Shown in pieces: positions 52,521 to 62,180 of a stretch of 64,000 nt of DNA (its first letter is position 1; every line of letters begins with the position of its first letter). The notes under the pieces were generated by a model. The model searched no databases, was not told where the DNA came from, and was given only the letters and a program-made list of their open reading frames with translations. The translations under genes and the position numbers were made by a program. The stretch comes from Novosphingobium sp. Fuku2-ISO-50 (GTDB lineage: Bacteria; Pseudomonadota; Alphaproteobacteria; Sphingomonadales; Sphingomonadaceae): the NCBI RefSeq assembly GCF_001519055.1, contig NZ_KQ954298.1:43880-107879 (forward strand), given 5' to 3'.

Positions 52521-55112
52521 ATGGGGAAGCGAACATCGATCGTCGCGGCGCTGCTGACCGGGGCCGCGCTTGGCCTTTGCCCGGGATCGGCGCAGGGCAG
52601 GCCGGAAGCTGTCTATGCGTTCGATCTGTCGTCGCAAAACCTTGGCGACGCCCTGCGTGCGGTTGCCGCGCGCGCGGGCCTTGAACTCTATGCTTCGGCA
52701 CAGGATGTGAACGCCGTGTCGGCGCCGCACCTTCAGGGTTCGCTCACCGCGCGTCAGGCAATCGAGCAATTGCTCAAGGGCTCTGGCCTCAAGGCGCGCT
52801 TTTCAAAAGGTGCGATCGTCATCGTGGGGCGATCGCAAGGGGCAGATGCGGATCCGGAGGGAACGGACGACCCGGAAATCATTGTGACGGGCACTCACAT
52901 TCGCGGCGCGGTCCCATCGGCCCCGGTGAAAAAGGTGAGCCGGAGCGAAATCGAGGGGGAGGGGCATCACGATCTTGGCGATTTCATTCGCTCGATTCCC
53001 GCAAACTTTTCCGGTGGCCAGAACCCGGGCGTTACCGGCGGCGGCGATCAGGGCGCCGACAACGAGAATAGCAGTTCGTCCTCAGCGCTCAATTTGCGCG
53101 GGCTCGGGCCAGCCGCGACGCTGACGCTGCTCAACGGCCATCGCCTCGCTTATGACACGGTCGCACAGGGCGTCGACATTTCGCAAATCCCGCTTGTGGC
53201 GATCGATCGTGTGGAGATCGTCACGGATGGATCCTCGGCGCTCTACGGCTCAGATGCAGTCGGCGGTGTCGCCAATGTGATCCTTCGTCGTGATTATAAG
53301 GGCTTGCTCGCTTCGGCGCGGGTTGGTGGCGCCCCCGATGGGGGTGACACGCAACAGCAATATGACCTGTTGACCGGCAGTCGGTGGAGCGGCGGGGGCT
53401 TTATGGTGGCCGGCAGCTACTCCAATGTCACGGCCATTACCGCGGGGCAGCGCAGTTACACCAGCAATCTCGACCCTTCCTCCACCCTGGTTCCCTGGCA
53501 GAGCCAATACAGCCTGATTGCGGCGGGGCATCAGGATCTCACGAACGATCTCAGTCTTGAACTCGACGCGCAGTACAACCATCGCGTATCGCAGACAGCG
53601 GCGCCGTTTCTTACCACAAGCAGTGTGACGACCAATGGCTTGCTGCAGCGACCGGTGGTCCAATCTGCCAATGTCTCGGCGACATTGCACTGGGGTCTGG
53701 GCGGCTCATGGACGGTATCGGCCACCGGTGTTTACGGCTTCAGCAACAACCATGTCCTCGCGCACCAATATTTGAGCGGTGTCGAAACGCTGCAATCGCG
53801 GCTCAATTACGACAATGACCTGGCGACCGGCGAAATCGGGGCTGAAGGCATCCTGTTCAAGCTGCCTGGCGGCGACGTCAAGCTGGCCGTCGGCGGCGGG
53901 TATCGCCATGTCGGTCTCGACATCCTGGTCAATCAGGAAAGCGGCGGTGTCAGTGCGGTCACCACCGATACGACCAGCGGGCGAGGGGTTTGGTTCGGTT
54001 ATGGCGAACTCTCGCTGCCGCTCGTCGGCCATATCAACCGCGTGCCACTGGTCGACCTGCTGCAGTTTGATTTTGCTGCTCGCTACGAGGATTATCCCGG
54101 CAATGCGCAGCTGGTGACGCCGAAAATCGGCGTCGTTTATCGCCCCGATCCGGCGGTCACCATTCGCGGCGGATGGGGCAAATCCTTCAAGACCCAGACG
54201 CTCTATCAGCAGTATCAACAGCAAGAGGGAGATCTGCTTCCGGCGTGGGTTTTTCCGGGCGCACCGTCGGATCTGCCGGTCCTCCTTTTGTCCGGCGGCA
54301 ATCCCGATTTGAAGCCAGAGAAGGCAACGACCTGGGATGTCGGGATCACCGTCGCGCCGCCGGCTATCCCTGGTCTCGAAGTCGAAGCGACGTGGTTTGA
54401 TATCCACTATCGCGATCGCGTCGTCTCGCCTGTTGCCAACGTGCTGGGGGCATTCACCGATCCTGTCTATGCCCAATATGTCACGATCGCGCCATCGGCC
54501 GCAGCCGTTGCGGCGGCAATTGCCAACCTGCCGCAAGGGCTCAGCAATCAGACCGGGGCGCCCTTCGATCCATCTGCGGTTGGCGGCATCATCAACACAT
54601 CGCTGCAGAACGCGGAGACCCAGCACGTGCGGGGTCTCGACCTTGCCGCGCGTTACAAGATTGACCTCGGCCATGAGAACTTCATCAAGCTCGAAAGTTC
54701 GGCAAGTTACCTCGAGAGCGAAGAGCAGCTGAGTCCGGGGTTTCCGCAGTTGCAGATGGCGGGCGTGATCTTCAATCCACCGCATTGGCGCGGTCGTGCG
54801 GGCGCGAGCTGGCAGCAGAACAACGTCACGATTTCAGCGTTCGGCAGTTACGTCGGTGGCACCATCGATAACCGCTACACCCCCGACGTGCGTGTGGGCT
54901 CCTTCAAGACAGTCGATCTTGTCGGACAATGGCGCTCCAAAGCGAAGAGCGGGCTTGGCTCAGGCATGACCTTCGCGTTGTCGGTCCAGAACCTGTTCAA
55001 CGCCAAGCCTGCGGTGATCCGCAATTCGATCCCGACCGACCCACCCTATGATTCGACGAACTATCCGGCTGCGGGCCGGGTGATCGGCGTCAGCATTTCC
55101 AAGGAGTTTTGA
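52521..55112 (+). CDS. TonB-dependent outer-membrane receptor with signalling domain
   Basis: 863 residues. Signal peptide; an N-terminal STN signalling domain (about residues 28-95, FDLSSQNLGDALRAVAARAGLELYAS); plug domain (about 125-255, VTGTHIRGA...LRGLGPAATLTLLNGHRLA); and a 22-strand-type barrel ending in ISKEF with a terminal Phe. In lasso-peptide clusters with isopeptidase this receptor is thought to import a lasso peptide and report it through FecR/FecI. GGGGGAACGA precedes the ATG. Confidence 0.93.
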   Translation: MGKRTSIVAALLTGAALGLCPGSAQGRPEAVYAFDLSSQNLGDALRAVAARAGLELYASAQDVNAVSAPHLQGSLTARQAIEQLLKGSGLKARFSKGAIVIVGRSQGADADPEGTDDPEIIVTGTHIRGAVPSAPVKKVSRSEIEGEGHHDLGDFIRSIPANFSGGQNPGVTGGGDQGADNENSSSSSALNLRGLGPAATLTLLNGHRLAYDTVAQGVDISQIPLVAIDRVEIVTDGSSALYGSDAVGGVANVILRRDYKGLLASARVGGAPDGGDTQQQYDLLTGSRWSGGGFMVAGSYSNVTAITAGQRSYTSNLDPSSTLVPWQSQYSLIAAGHQDLTNDLSLELDAQYNHRVSQTAAPFLTTSSVTTNGLLQRPVVQSANVSATLHWGLGGSWTVSATGVYGFSNNHVLAHQYLSGVETLQSRLNYDNDLATGEIGAEGILFKLPGGDVKLAVGGGYRHVGLDILVNQESGGVSAVTTDTTSGRGVWFGYGELSLPLVGHINRVPLVDLLQFDFAARYEDYPGNAQLVTPKIGVVYRPDPAVTIRGGWGKSFKTQTLYQQYQQQEGDLLPAWVFPGAPSDLPVLLLSGGNPDLKPEKATTWDVGITVAPPAIPGLEVEATWFDIHYRDRVVSPVANVLGAFTDPVYAQYVTIAPSAAAVAAAIANLPQGLSNQTGAPFDPSAVGGIINTSLQNAETQHVRGLDLAARYKIDLGHENFIKLESSASYLESEEQLSPGFPQLQMAGVIFNPPHWRGRAGASWQQNNVTISAFGSYVGGTIDNRYTPDVRVGSFKTVDLVGQWRSKAKSGLGSGMTFALSVQNLFNAKPAVIRNSIPTDPPYDSTNYPAAGRVIGVSISKEF

Positions 55113-55114
55113 GG

Positions 55115-57232
55115 ATGAGGATCAGCCCAGTGATCGTCGGCGCCCTCATGGCCCTTGCCTTTGTGCCGAAGGCCCATTGCGAGGAGGCGGCGCAGGACTG
55201 CGCCACTGCTCTTCAGCCCGTTGCCCGCGCGATTGAAGATCGCAGGCTGCGTGCTGAAGATCTGGTGCGCTTGCGCGACATTGGTGCCAATTTCGATACG
55301 CCGATCTGGGCAGGGCAAGTCCCCGGGAATCCCAAGGCGATTGCCTTGTCTCCGGACGGCACCAGGCTCGCGTTCGAAATGCGCCGGGCAGATCCCGCCA
55401 ATAACAGCTTTTGCCTCGGCATGTTCGTTCTTGCCCTTGATCATGAGGCCAAGCCGGTTCCTATCGACACGGGCGGCGAGCTGATCCGATACCGCGACAA
55501 TGATTTTCGGGGCAAGGCCGGCTTTCCCTATGGCCTTGCGGTCAATCGCTTGCCGACATGGACAAGCGATGGAAAGGCAGTGCTGTTCCTCAAGCAGGTC
55601 AATGGCACTGTGCAGGTCTGGCGTGCAGAAGCGGATGGATCGGGCAGCAGGGCTGTCACGCACGGCGTCGATGATGTGCTCGATTTCCGGATCGCTGCCG
55701 ATGATCGGACTGTGGTCTACAAGGCGCAACCAGAATATCGGCAGGGTCTCAAGGCCATCGACGCCGAAGGGCTCAGCGGCTTTCACTATGACGCGCGCTT
55801 TTCGCCGATGACGAGCAGTCGCCCCTTTGTCCCGGGGCCACTGCCTTATTCGACCTGGGTTCAGACGGACACGCCGGGCGCCCAAGCGGAACGAGCAAGC
55901 AAAGCGCAGGAAGCATTGTTCAACTGGGGCTCTGCTGTTCCGCCGAAGGCAATGGCTGCAGTGACTTCACCACGCGGTGAACAGGCCTGGCTTGCGATTG
56001 ATGGGGAGCATTTCCCACCGCAGATGAAGCTCTCGGCACGGCTTGCAAATGGCAAGGTCATCGAGTGCCCGTCCGCAATTTGCCCAGGCAACATTTCCGA
56101 CATGTGGTGGGCAAGCAATGGTCGCCTGCGCTTCATGCATCGCGAGGGATGGGATCGTGAAGCCATCGCCATCTATGAGTGGAAACCAGATGAAGGGCCG
56201 CCGCAGCGCGTCTTCCGGACCAACGATGTGCTCGCCAGTTGCGTGCCTGATCAGGATGCTGTCATCTGCTTGCGCGATGGCAGCTTGCGCCCCCGTTATA
56301 TCGACCGGATCGATCTGCCGTCCGGTCGGGACACAGACCTCCTCGATCCCAATCCCGAATATCGGACACTCCAGCTCGGCAAAGTTGAGCGCCTGCACTG
56401 GCGCAATGCGCAAGGCCTGGAAGCCTTTGGCGACCTCGTCCTGCCGGTGGGCTATGAACCTGGCAAGCGCTATCCGCTGATCGTTGTACAGTATGAATCG
56501 CGTGGGTTTCTGCGTGGCGGGACGGGTGATGAATATCCGATCCAGCTCTTCGCCGCGCACGGATTTGCCGTGCTGAGTGTGAATCAGCCGCAATTTGTCG
56601 GCTACGGTGCACGTACGCTGGCCGAGGCCCAACGGAGCGCCGACAAGGGTTTCGCTGATCGGCGCAGCAACCAATCGTCAATCGAGGCCGGAATCAAACT
56701 GGCCATCGATCGAGGCGTCGCCGACCCTGATCGCCTTGGGATCACTGGGCTCAGCGACGGGGCATCCAGCGTTTACTACGCCCTCATCAACAGCCATCTG
56801 TTCAAGGCTGCGGCATTCAGTTCCTGTTGCTGGGATTCGTCGCTCGCCATCAGCGTCGGGCCGGGCGCAATGCCCGTTTTCGCTGAAACCTATCCCAGTG
56901 TGATGAGCGACAGCGATCCGGTCTGGGATCCGGTTTCGATCGCCAAGAATGCCGCACGCCTTGATGTGCCCATGCTGATCCAGGAACCGGAGAGCGAATT
57001 GATGAATGCCCTAACTGCCATCACCGCGTTGCAGGACCATCACCAGCCTGCAGAAATGTATGTTTTTCCTGGTGAATATCATGTGAAGTGGCAACCGGCC
57101 CATCGGCTTGCGATCTATCGTCGCAGCCTGGCCTGGTTCGAGTTCTGGTTGGGAAGCGAGGAGCCAATCGACGCGTCGAAGGAAGAGCTGGCCCGCTGGA
57201 CCGCGCTGCGCGAACGGCGGCCCAAGTCATGA
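55115..57232 (+). CDS. Lasso-peptide isopeptidase (S9 family, AtxE-like)
   Basis: 705 residues, exported (signal MRISPVIVGALMALAFVPKAHC). A beta-propeller-like middle is followed by an alpha/beta hydrolase with nucleophile motif GITGLSDGASSVYYA (GLSDG), an Asp/Glu-rich segment and the late His in GEYHVKWQPAH. AtxE enzymes hydrolyse the isopeptide ring bond of lasso peptides. ATG 55115 is preceded by AAGGAG at 55101-55106. The position between the receptor and the lasso genes makes the assignment strong. Confidence 0.9.
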   Translation: MRISPVIVGALMALAFVPKAHCEEAAQDCATALQPVARAIEDRRLRAEDLVRLRDIGANFDTPIWAGQVPGNPKAIALSPDGTRLAFEMRRADPANNSFCLGMFVLALDHEAKPVPIDTGGELIRYRDNDFRGKAGFPYGLAVNRLPTWTSDGKAVLFLKQVNGTVQVWRAEADGSGSRAVTHGVDDVLDFRIAADDRTVVYKAQPEYRQGLKAIDAEGLSGFHYDARFSPMTSSRPFVPGPLPYSTWVQTDTPGAQAERASKAQEALFNWGSAVPPKAMAAVTSPRGEQAWLAIDGEHFPPQMKLSARLANGKVIECPSAICPGNISDMWWASNGRLRFMHREGWDREAIAIYEWKPDEGPPQRVFRTNDVLASCVPDQDAVICLRDGSLRPRYIDRIDLPSGRDTDLLDPNPEYRTLQLGKVERLHWRNAQGLEAFGDLVLPVGYEPGKRYPLIVVQYESRGFLRGGTGDEYPIQLFAAHGFAVLSVNQPQFVGYGARTLAEAQRSADKGFADRRSNQSSIEAGIKLAIDRGVADPDRLGITGLSDGASSVYYALINSHLFKAAAFSSCCWDSSLAISVGPGAMPVFAETYPSVMSDSDPVWDPVSIAKNAARLDVPMLIQEPESELMNALTAITALQDHHQPAEMYVFPGEYHVKWQPAHRLAIYRRSLAWFEFWLGSEEPIDASKEELARWTALRERRPKS

Positions 57233-57239
57233 TCCCGGC

Positions 57240-58988
57240 TTAACGCCAATGGTCGATCCAAGCCTCGGCTTCGAGCAGTTCCAGGACGCGCACTTGCTCT
57301 GTTCCCCAATCCGGGCGGTCGTCGCGCAGGCGGCGTTCCAGCGCTGCTCGATCGACAATGCCGCCAGCCGCCAGATGGCCTTCGAGCAAACGGCCCATGA
57401 TGCGATCATGGAATGTGTTGATGATGCGCGTGCCAAAGCCGCTCGGCCCACCTTTGGACACGCGGTCGGTGATGGAGGGCGGCATGACATTGCGAAAGGC
57501 GTGACGCGCGACGGAGCGGTTTCTGCCGCCCCGGCACCACATCCAGCTTGGTATGGCCAGACAGGTCTCGATGATAGGTTGCGACATCAAGGGGTTGATG
57601 ACGCGAACGGCGCTCAATTGTCCGGTGTCTTCGAGGTGCCTTTGAATACGCAACAAGGCTGCGATATGCGCCGCCTTACCGGGCAGTGCTCCTTTGGGAG
57701 CATCGAGCCATGGATGCATCAGTGGTTCGCGATCCAGTTTGCGCAGAACGTCCGGATGCAGGAATCCCCGATCGGGTTTCCAATTGTAGCTATGCGGCCC
57801 GATTGCCAAGCGTAGTGCCGATCGCCAGGCCTGAATCAGGCTGCACCCCGTGAGCTGACATATATCCCGCGCGGTCTGCCATGCACCGATCCATGGCCCA
57901 TCATGCAGCAAACGATCCGCAATCGCGCCGGCGGACTGCGAGAAAGCAAAGACATTGTCGCCGCCATTTCCGGTGAAGAACGCATCAGCGCCGTTTCCAT
58001 GCGCCACTCGTGTCACCGCAGCATTGTAGGCCTGCGCGATCATGCGTCCCGTCGGTCGCGGTAGATCGGGCCTTGCGGGGCGCTCGATATCAATGTCGTC
58101 GAGGTCATAGTCGGCTTCCTGCAGCGCAAGCTTCAGATGGTCGCATATCCGGTGGGCGTGGACCCGCTCATCACCTTCGGCATCGGCGGTGGAGACTGTC
58201 ACGCAAACCGGTCTCGGCGTTTTCGAGGCCAGGCAGGTCGCCACGATTGAGGAATCGAGCCCGCCGGAGACGCCCACCAATGTCCTGTGTGCTGTTGTGC
58301 CCCACGCCGCCACGCAGTTCTCGACGGCATCCCGTAGTTGCTCGGCATGCCGAAGGAAGCCGATTGTCTCGTCGATGGCGACGTGGTCCCATGGGGACCA
58401 GACATGGCGAATGTGCAGGCCGTCGCGGTCGATCTGAAGGCAATCGCCCGGCAGGAGTTCACTGACGCCCACGAATGCGGTCTCTTGCGACGACAAGTCG
58501 GCCCGAAAAAGGCTTCGGGCCAGTTGGTCCATGGCAATCGTCGGCTTCCTCAACCCTGCGGCAATCAGGTGCGCAATGCTCGAACCGACCAGCACGACCC
58601 CGGATGCATGCGCATAGTAGCATGGCATGGCCGCAGACGGGTCGCGGCTGACTTGCAGGCTTTCTGCGCTCGACGACAGGGCGACGAAACCACCCCAACA
58701 GCGTTCGAAGAACTGGCCGATCGATCCGCAGCACAGGTTTCGCCAGGCAGCATCCTCAAGTGTGCCCTGGTGATAGCTCGTGCCGTGGCGCGTGAAGACT
58801 GTGCCCAAAACCCCTGCATCGGCAGTTCCGGGAGGCGTTGCGTATTGGCATTGCGATTGGGTGAAGACTGCAGCCGGGCCATTGAATACGCATTGTCGCC
58901 AGTCAGGCCGATCGACCATGGCTGCTGCCAGCTCAGCACGCCGTGCTGCATTCGGACCGGCGATCACCACCCATCCCTGGCTGGTCAT
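57240..58988 (-). CDS. Lasso-peptide cyclase (asparagine synthetase-like C protein)
   Basis: 582 residues. The ATP-binding motif GVSGGLDSSIVATCLA and the downstream GNGADAFFTGNGGDNVF block identify the asparagine-synthetase B fold. It activates the Asp side chain at core position 8 (predicted) and joins it to the N-terminal amine. The N-terminal glutaminase-like half lacks the catalytic Cys at position 2. ATG 58988 overlaps the B gene stop. It converges with the isopeptidase gene. Confidence 0.93.
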   Translation of the reverse strand: MTSQGWVVIAGPNAARRAELAAAMVDRPDWRQCVFNGPAAVFTQSQCQYATPPGTADAGVLGTVFTRHGTSYHQGTLEDAAWRNLCCGSIGQFFERCWGGFVALSSSAESLQVSRDPSAAMPCYYAHASGVVLVGSSIAHLIAAGLRKPTIAMDQLARSLFRADLSSQETAFVGVSELLPGDCLQIDRDGLHIRHVWSPWDHVAIDETIGFLRHAEQLRDAVENCVAAWGTTAHRTLVGVSGGLDSSIVATCLASKTPRPVCVTVSTADAEGDERVHAHRICDHLKLALQEADYDLDDIDIERPARPDLPRPTGRMIAQAYNAAVTRVAHGNGADAFFTGNGGDNVFAFSQSAGAIADRLLHDGPWIGAWQTARDICQLTGCSLIQAWRSALRLAIGPHSYNWKPDRGFLHPDVLRKLDREPLMHPWLDAPKGALPGKAAHIAALLRIQRHLEDTGQLSAVRVINPLMSQPIIETCLAIPSWMWCRGGRNRSVARHAFRNVMPPSITDRVSKGGPSGFGTRIINTFHDRIMGRLLEGHLAAGGIVDRAALERRLRDDRPDWGTEQVRVLELLEAEAWIDHWR

Positions 58989-59650
58989 GAGACCAATATC
59001 GGCAGGTAGGGTTGAACTCGTTCATAGGCGTCGTTGAGAACGATCGCGCCGTCCTGGCTCCAGCAATGTGCCGAGAACGGATTGACGCGGACACCGATGA
59101 TCAAAGCCGGACTGTGGCCGAAACGTCGGCAAAGCCAAACGAAGGCCAAAGTCAGCGGCAAGCAATTGCCGTCGCTTCGCATAAACGGATGTACCTTGCG
59201 AAAGGCAGCGCCAATCCTGTCCATGTTTGCGAAGTCCTTATGCCGAACGGTCTTGGCCCTGCTTTTCTCAAGCCCGGAAAGGATCCGGTACAAGGGGCAA
59301 AGCTGAACAAGGATCTTGGCCACGGCAACCGCTGACCAGGCCAGCAATACCAGCGCTGGTGATGTGGCAGCCTGTTCTTGCGCGGCCAGACGGTCGCTTT
59401 CTGGGGTGGCGATCTTTGAAGAGTTCATGGTGTGCGATCCGGCAAAGCCGAAACCGGAAGGCATTGCGCCCACGGCGATCTGATCGAACACGCTCGTTCT
59501 TATGGCGCCAAGACTGCGTTCGCCGGCGATGGTCACGAAAGCGCCGTTTGTTCTCGAAGGGAGAGCGAAATAGCGATTGCGGCGCAGATCGAGAAATATC
59601 GCTCGTCCGCCGATGACGCAAAAATGGATGTCCATTGCGGGCTCGGGCAT
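58985..59650 (-). CDS. Lasso-peptide B protein (RRE fused to leader peptidase)
   Basis: 221 residues. The N-terminal 85 residues are the PqqD-like leader-recognition element (DIHFCVIGGRAIFLDLRRNRYFALPS). The C-terminal part is the transglutaminase-like protease with Cys in RSDGNCLPLTLAFVW, His in FSAHCWSQDG and Asp in IVLNDAYE. It binds and removes the leader. Fused B1-B2 proteins are typical of proteobacterial lasso clusters. Confidence 0.92.
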   Translation of the reverse strand: MPEPAMDIHFCVIGGRAIFLDLRRNRYFALPSRTNGAFVTIAGERSLGAIRTSVFDQIAVGAMPSGFGFAGSHTMNSSKIATPESDRLAAQEQAATSPALVLLAWSAVAVAKILVQLCPLYRILSGLEKSRAKTVRHKDFANMDRIGAAFRKVHPFMRSDGNCLPLTLAFVWLCRRFGHSPALIIGVRVNPFSAHCWSQDGAIVLNDAYERVQPYLPILVS

Positions 59651-59697
59651 AGTGCTGTTCGCAAATGAGATGCGCGCGCCGAAGCGCGCGCATCCTG

Positions 59698-59835
59698 TCA
59701 GTCGTCGGTCAGGCCGGCGACGATCTGGCGGCCACCGCCGGTGTCTTCGTGACCCATCGTGGCGCCGCGCGTTTCCTGCGTGACCGAGCCGAGGTCGATC
59801 AGCTCGTCGACGGAATTGTCGAAGGTCTTTTCCAT
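59698..59835 (-). CDS. Lasso-peptide precursor (A peptide)
   Basis: 45 residues from ATG 59835 (MEKTFDNSVDELIDLG), chosen because GGAG lies 6 bases before it; ATG 59847 gives 49 residues. The leader ends VTQETR with the required Thr at -2. The predicted 22-residue core starts GATMGHED and ends AGLTDD. Gly1 and Asp8 would form an 8-residue ring; Glu7 is a less likely ring partner. The end resembles those of sphingonodin and syanodin. The gene is in the usual place before B and C. Confidence 0.9.
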   Translation of the reverse strand: MEKTFDNSVDELIDLGSVTQETRGATMGHEDTGGGRQIVAGLTDD

Positions 59836-60257
59836 GATCATCTCCATCTGTTTTGCGACTCCAGCAGCCGCACGGAAATGATGATCAATTGGAACCGTGA
59901 ACTGAATTTTATAATCCAATTATAATCGCTGTATGGATGGATAAGTCGGGATGTAAGGTGACCGAGCTGTGGAAAGCGCGCGTTGGGAGCACGCACCGGC
60001 GCCTTTAGCATTTTGCCTGGACATCCGCGCCGGAACCCGGTCACACGTCAGGTAAAACCGGACGTGAGATCGATTTTGATCTGTTAAGATCTGATTTCAA
60101 GGGGAAAATTCTCACCATTTTCGCGACATTTGAAGTGATGGACTTGAAGTCTGTAATCCCTTCCTAGCCGACCGGATCAATCCTCATTGTTATTTGGGAT
60201 CTTCGGCGCGAAGTCGAATTCTGCGGAACCGACCTGTCCGGCTTGGCCCGGCATCGG
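59836..60257. other. Intergenic region upstream of the lasso precursor
   Basis: 422 bp. An AT-rich stretch (59905-59930) with TATAAT-like hexamers on the minus strand could be the promoter of the lasso genes, but the -35 is weak. No further precursor gene was found. Confidence 0.5.
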
Positions 60258-61034
60258 CTATGGCAATTTCCCTGCCTTTCCCATGAACTGGTCACGCATT
60301 GTCAGCAGGATGCTGGAGACATATCGTAGCGTCTCCGGGATCCTTGGCACTTGCCCTGCGGCGCGCACGCGTCCGGCACCAGCATTGTAGGCGGCAAGTG
60401 CCAGGTCAAAGCGACCGAACTCGTCGAGCAGCGTGCGCAGCAGCCTCGCGCCTCCGCGCAAATTGGCATCCGGATCCCAGACGTTGCCGACGCCAAAACG
60501 TCGAGCGCTTTCCGGCATCAATTGTGCGAGGCCAACAGCGCCCTTGGGGCTGCGTGCCGCCGGATTGTATCGGCTTTCTGCAATCACCAGCGCGTCGAAC
60601 AGGTTTACCGGGACACCCGCCGCGCAGGCAGCGCCAACCATCGTGGTATACCACGTGGCGCGGCGGCGTTCAGTCATCGGCGACAGCGCCGGGGCAGGGC
60701 GATAGGGATCGGCCACGCATGCGCGGGCAGCGGCAGCGTGCGCGCGACCAGCGAGAAGTTCAGACATCAATGGTTCGCTTGGTCCGGGCGTGCTGAACGC
60801 AGGTGTTGGACGCCGCTCGTTCGGGGTGGCGAGGGCTTCGAAATCAGCCATAAGCGCTTGAGGCTGATCGCGATCTCTGTCCTGCCGTGGCTGGACCTCA
60901 GGTGTGAGAACGAAAACATCGTGCCCACGACCTTGCGACGAGAACTGCTGCATCACCACGCCATGCGCGACTGCCGATTGCGCGGCAATCAGGCATGCGA
61001 CCGACAGCACGGCTTTGATTGGTCTGGAACGCAC
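60258..61034 (-). CDS. Lytic transglycosylase (SLT domain, conjugation-type)
   Basis: 258 residues with a signal peptide (LSVACLIAAQSAVA). The catalytic Glu is in LVIAESRYNPAARSPKGAVGLAQLMPESARRFGV, and AYNAGAGRVR is the second SLT block. It cuts peptidoglycan. VirB1-type transglycosylases help conjugation machines pass the wall; the tra region is 24 kb away, so this link is only suggested. It is short and lacks extra cell-wall domains. Confidence 0.88.
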   Translation of the reverse strand: MRSRPIKAVLSVACLIAAQSAVAHGVVMQQFSSQGRGHDVFVLTPEVQPRQDRDRDQPQALMADFEALATPNERRPTPAFSTPGPSEPLMSELLAGRAHAAAARACVADPYRPAPALSPMTERRRATWYTTMVGAACAAGVPVNLFDALVIAESRYNPAARSPKGAVGLAQLMPESARRFGVGNVWDPDANLRGGARLLRTLLDEFGRFDLALAAYNAGAGRVRAAGQVPRIPETLRYVSSILLTMRDQFMGKAGKLP

Positions 61035-61202
61035 GAGGCCCCACTTTCAGCGTGGCCCGGTCCGGATATCGCAATGCCAAACTGCCCGTTTTTCGCAAAA
61101 TGACAACAACGAAGACAATCCATGGAACCGGGCGGGTGTCGATCGCAGCCATGGTGCAAGCGGGTCTTGTCGATCTGACGGCTGCGGGGTTACATCCGGC
61201 TC

Positions 61203-62123
61203 ATGAGCAAAATCGTTGTCGCCGCGCTGCAGATCGGTTCCGATTACGCGGGCAAAGCCGTCACGCTGCAAAACATCCTGGCCCTTGAAGATCGCATTGC
61301 GGCCTCTGGCGCCTGCCTGGTGGTCATGCCGGAGGCGTTGCTGGGCGGTTACCCAAAGGGCGAGCAGTTCGGCACGCGGCTTGGCTATCGCACGCCGGAA
61401 GGGCGCGACGCCTTTGCGTCCTACCATGCCAACGCCGTCGACATGGACGGGCCGGAATTGGCCGCTCTCTCCGCAATGAGCACACGCACCGGTGCCACAC
61501 TGGTGCTTGGCGTGATCGAACGCGCAGGGTCGTCGCTGTTCTGCACCGCCGTGTTCATCGAGCCTGAACGCGGCGTCGTTGCCAAACATCGCAAATTGAT
61601 GCCGACCGGCACCGAGCGCCTGATCTGGTCGCAAGGCGATGCATCGACCATGCCCGTTGTGGACAGCCGGGCGGGCAAGCTCGGCGCGGCGATCTGCTGG
61701 GAAAACCACATGCCGCTGTTCCGCACCGCGATGTATGCAAAGGGCGTCGAAATCTGGTGCGCGCCGACCGTTGACGAGCGTGACATCTGGCGCAGTTCGA
61801 TGCGCCACATCGCGCACGAAGGGCGCTGCTTCGTCATCAGCGCCTGCCAGGTGCAGCCTTCGCCCGCCGAACTGGGCAAGGACATCGCGCAATGGGATGC
61901 CGACAGGCCGCTGATCGGCGGCGGCAGCATGATCGTCGGCCCGCTCGGGGATGTCATTGCCGGGCCGATGACGGGTGAGGCCGGGCTGCTCGTTGCCGAG
62001 ATCGACACCGCCGAAATCATCCGCGCGCGCTATGATTTGGACGTGGTGGGGCACTATTCCAGACCGGATCTGTTCAGCCTGCACATTGATGAGCGTCCCC
62101 GTAACGGGACAGTTTTCACATAG
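61203..62123 (+). CDS. Nitrilase-family enzyme
   Basis: 306 residues. The Glu-Lys-Cys triad is visible: Glu in [14 protein letters not shown], Lys in [12 protein letters not shown] and Cys in [13 protein letters not shown]. The sequence around the Cys matches true nitrilases (CWENxMPL), which convert nitriles to acids. No pathway genes are near, and the natural substrate is unknown. The start ATG 61203 lacks a strong ribosome-binding site. Confidence 0.93.
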   Translation: MSKIVVAALQIGSDYAGKAVTLQNILALEDRIAASGACLVVMPEALLGGYPKGEQFGTRLGYRTPEGRDAFASYHANAVDMDGPELAALSAMSTRTGATLVLGVIERAGSSLFCTAVFIEPERGVVAKHRKLMPTGTERLIWSQGDASTMPVVDSRAGKLGAAICWENHMPLFRTAMYAKGVEIWCAPTVDERDIWRSSMRHIAHEGRCFVISACQVQPSPAELGKDIAQWDADRPLIGGGSMIVGPLGDVIAGPMTGEAGLLVAEIDTAEIIRARYDLDVVGHYSRPDLFSLHIDERPRNGTVFT

Positions 62124-62180
62124 GACCATGCCAGCCGGTTCATCGCAGGGGCAGGGCGGCTGCGACCCCTCGCGCCAAAA

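Noticed and set aside
53706..54785. 359-codon minus-strand ORF inside the TonB receptor gene
   Set aside because: Antisense to a clear receptor gene with intact barrel pattern; no family motif.
58338..59009. 223-codon plus-strand ORF opposite the lasso cyclase
   Set aside because: Antisense shadow of the cyclase; the cyclase has diagnostic ATP-binding motifs.
59836..59919. N-terminal extension of the lasso precursor (to 73 residues)
   Set aside because: Lasso leaders are short; GGAG before ATG 59835 gives a 23-residue leader, and the extra AT-rich part looks like promoter DNA.
60060..60110. Repeated GATC/GATCT words, considered as a small repeat array
   Set aside because: Only three irregularly spaced short matches; no repeat-spacer structure. 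No CRISPR array was found in the window.
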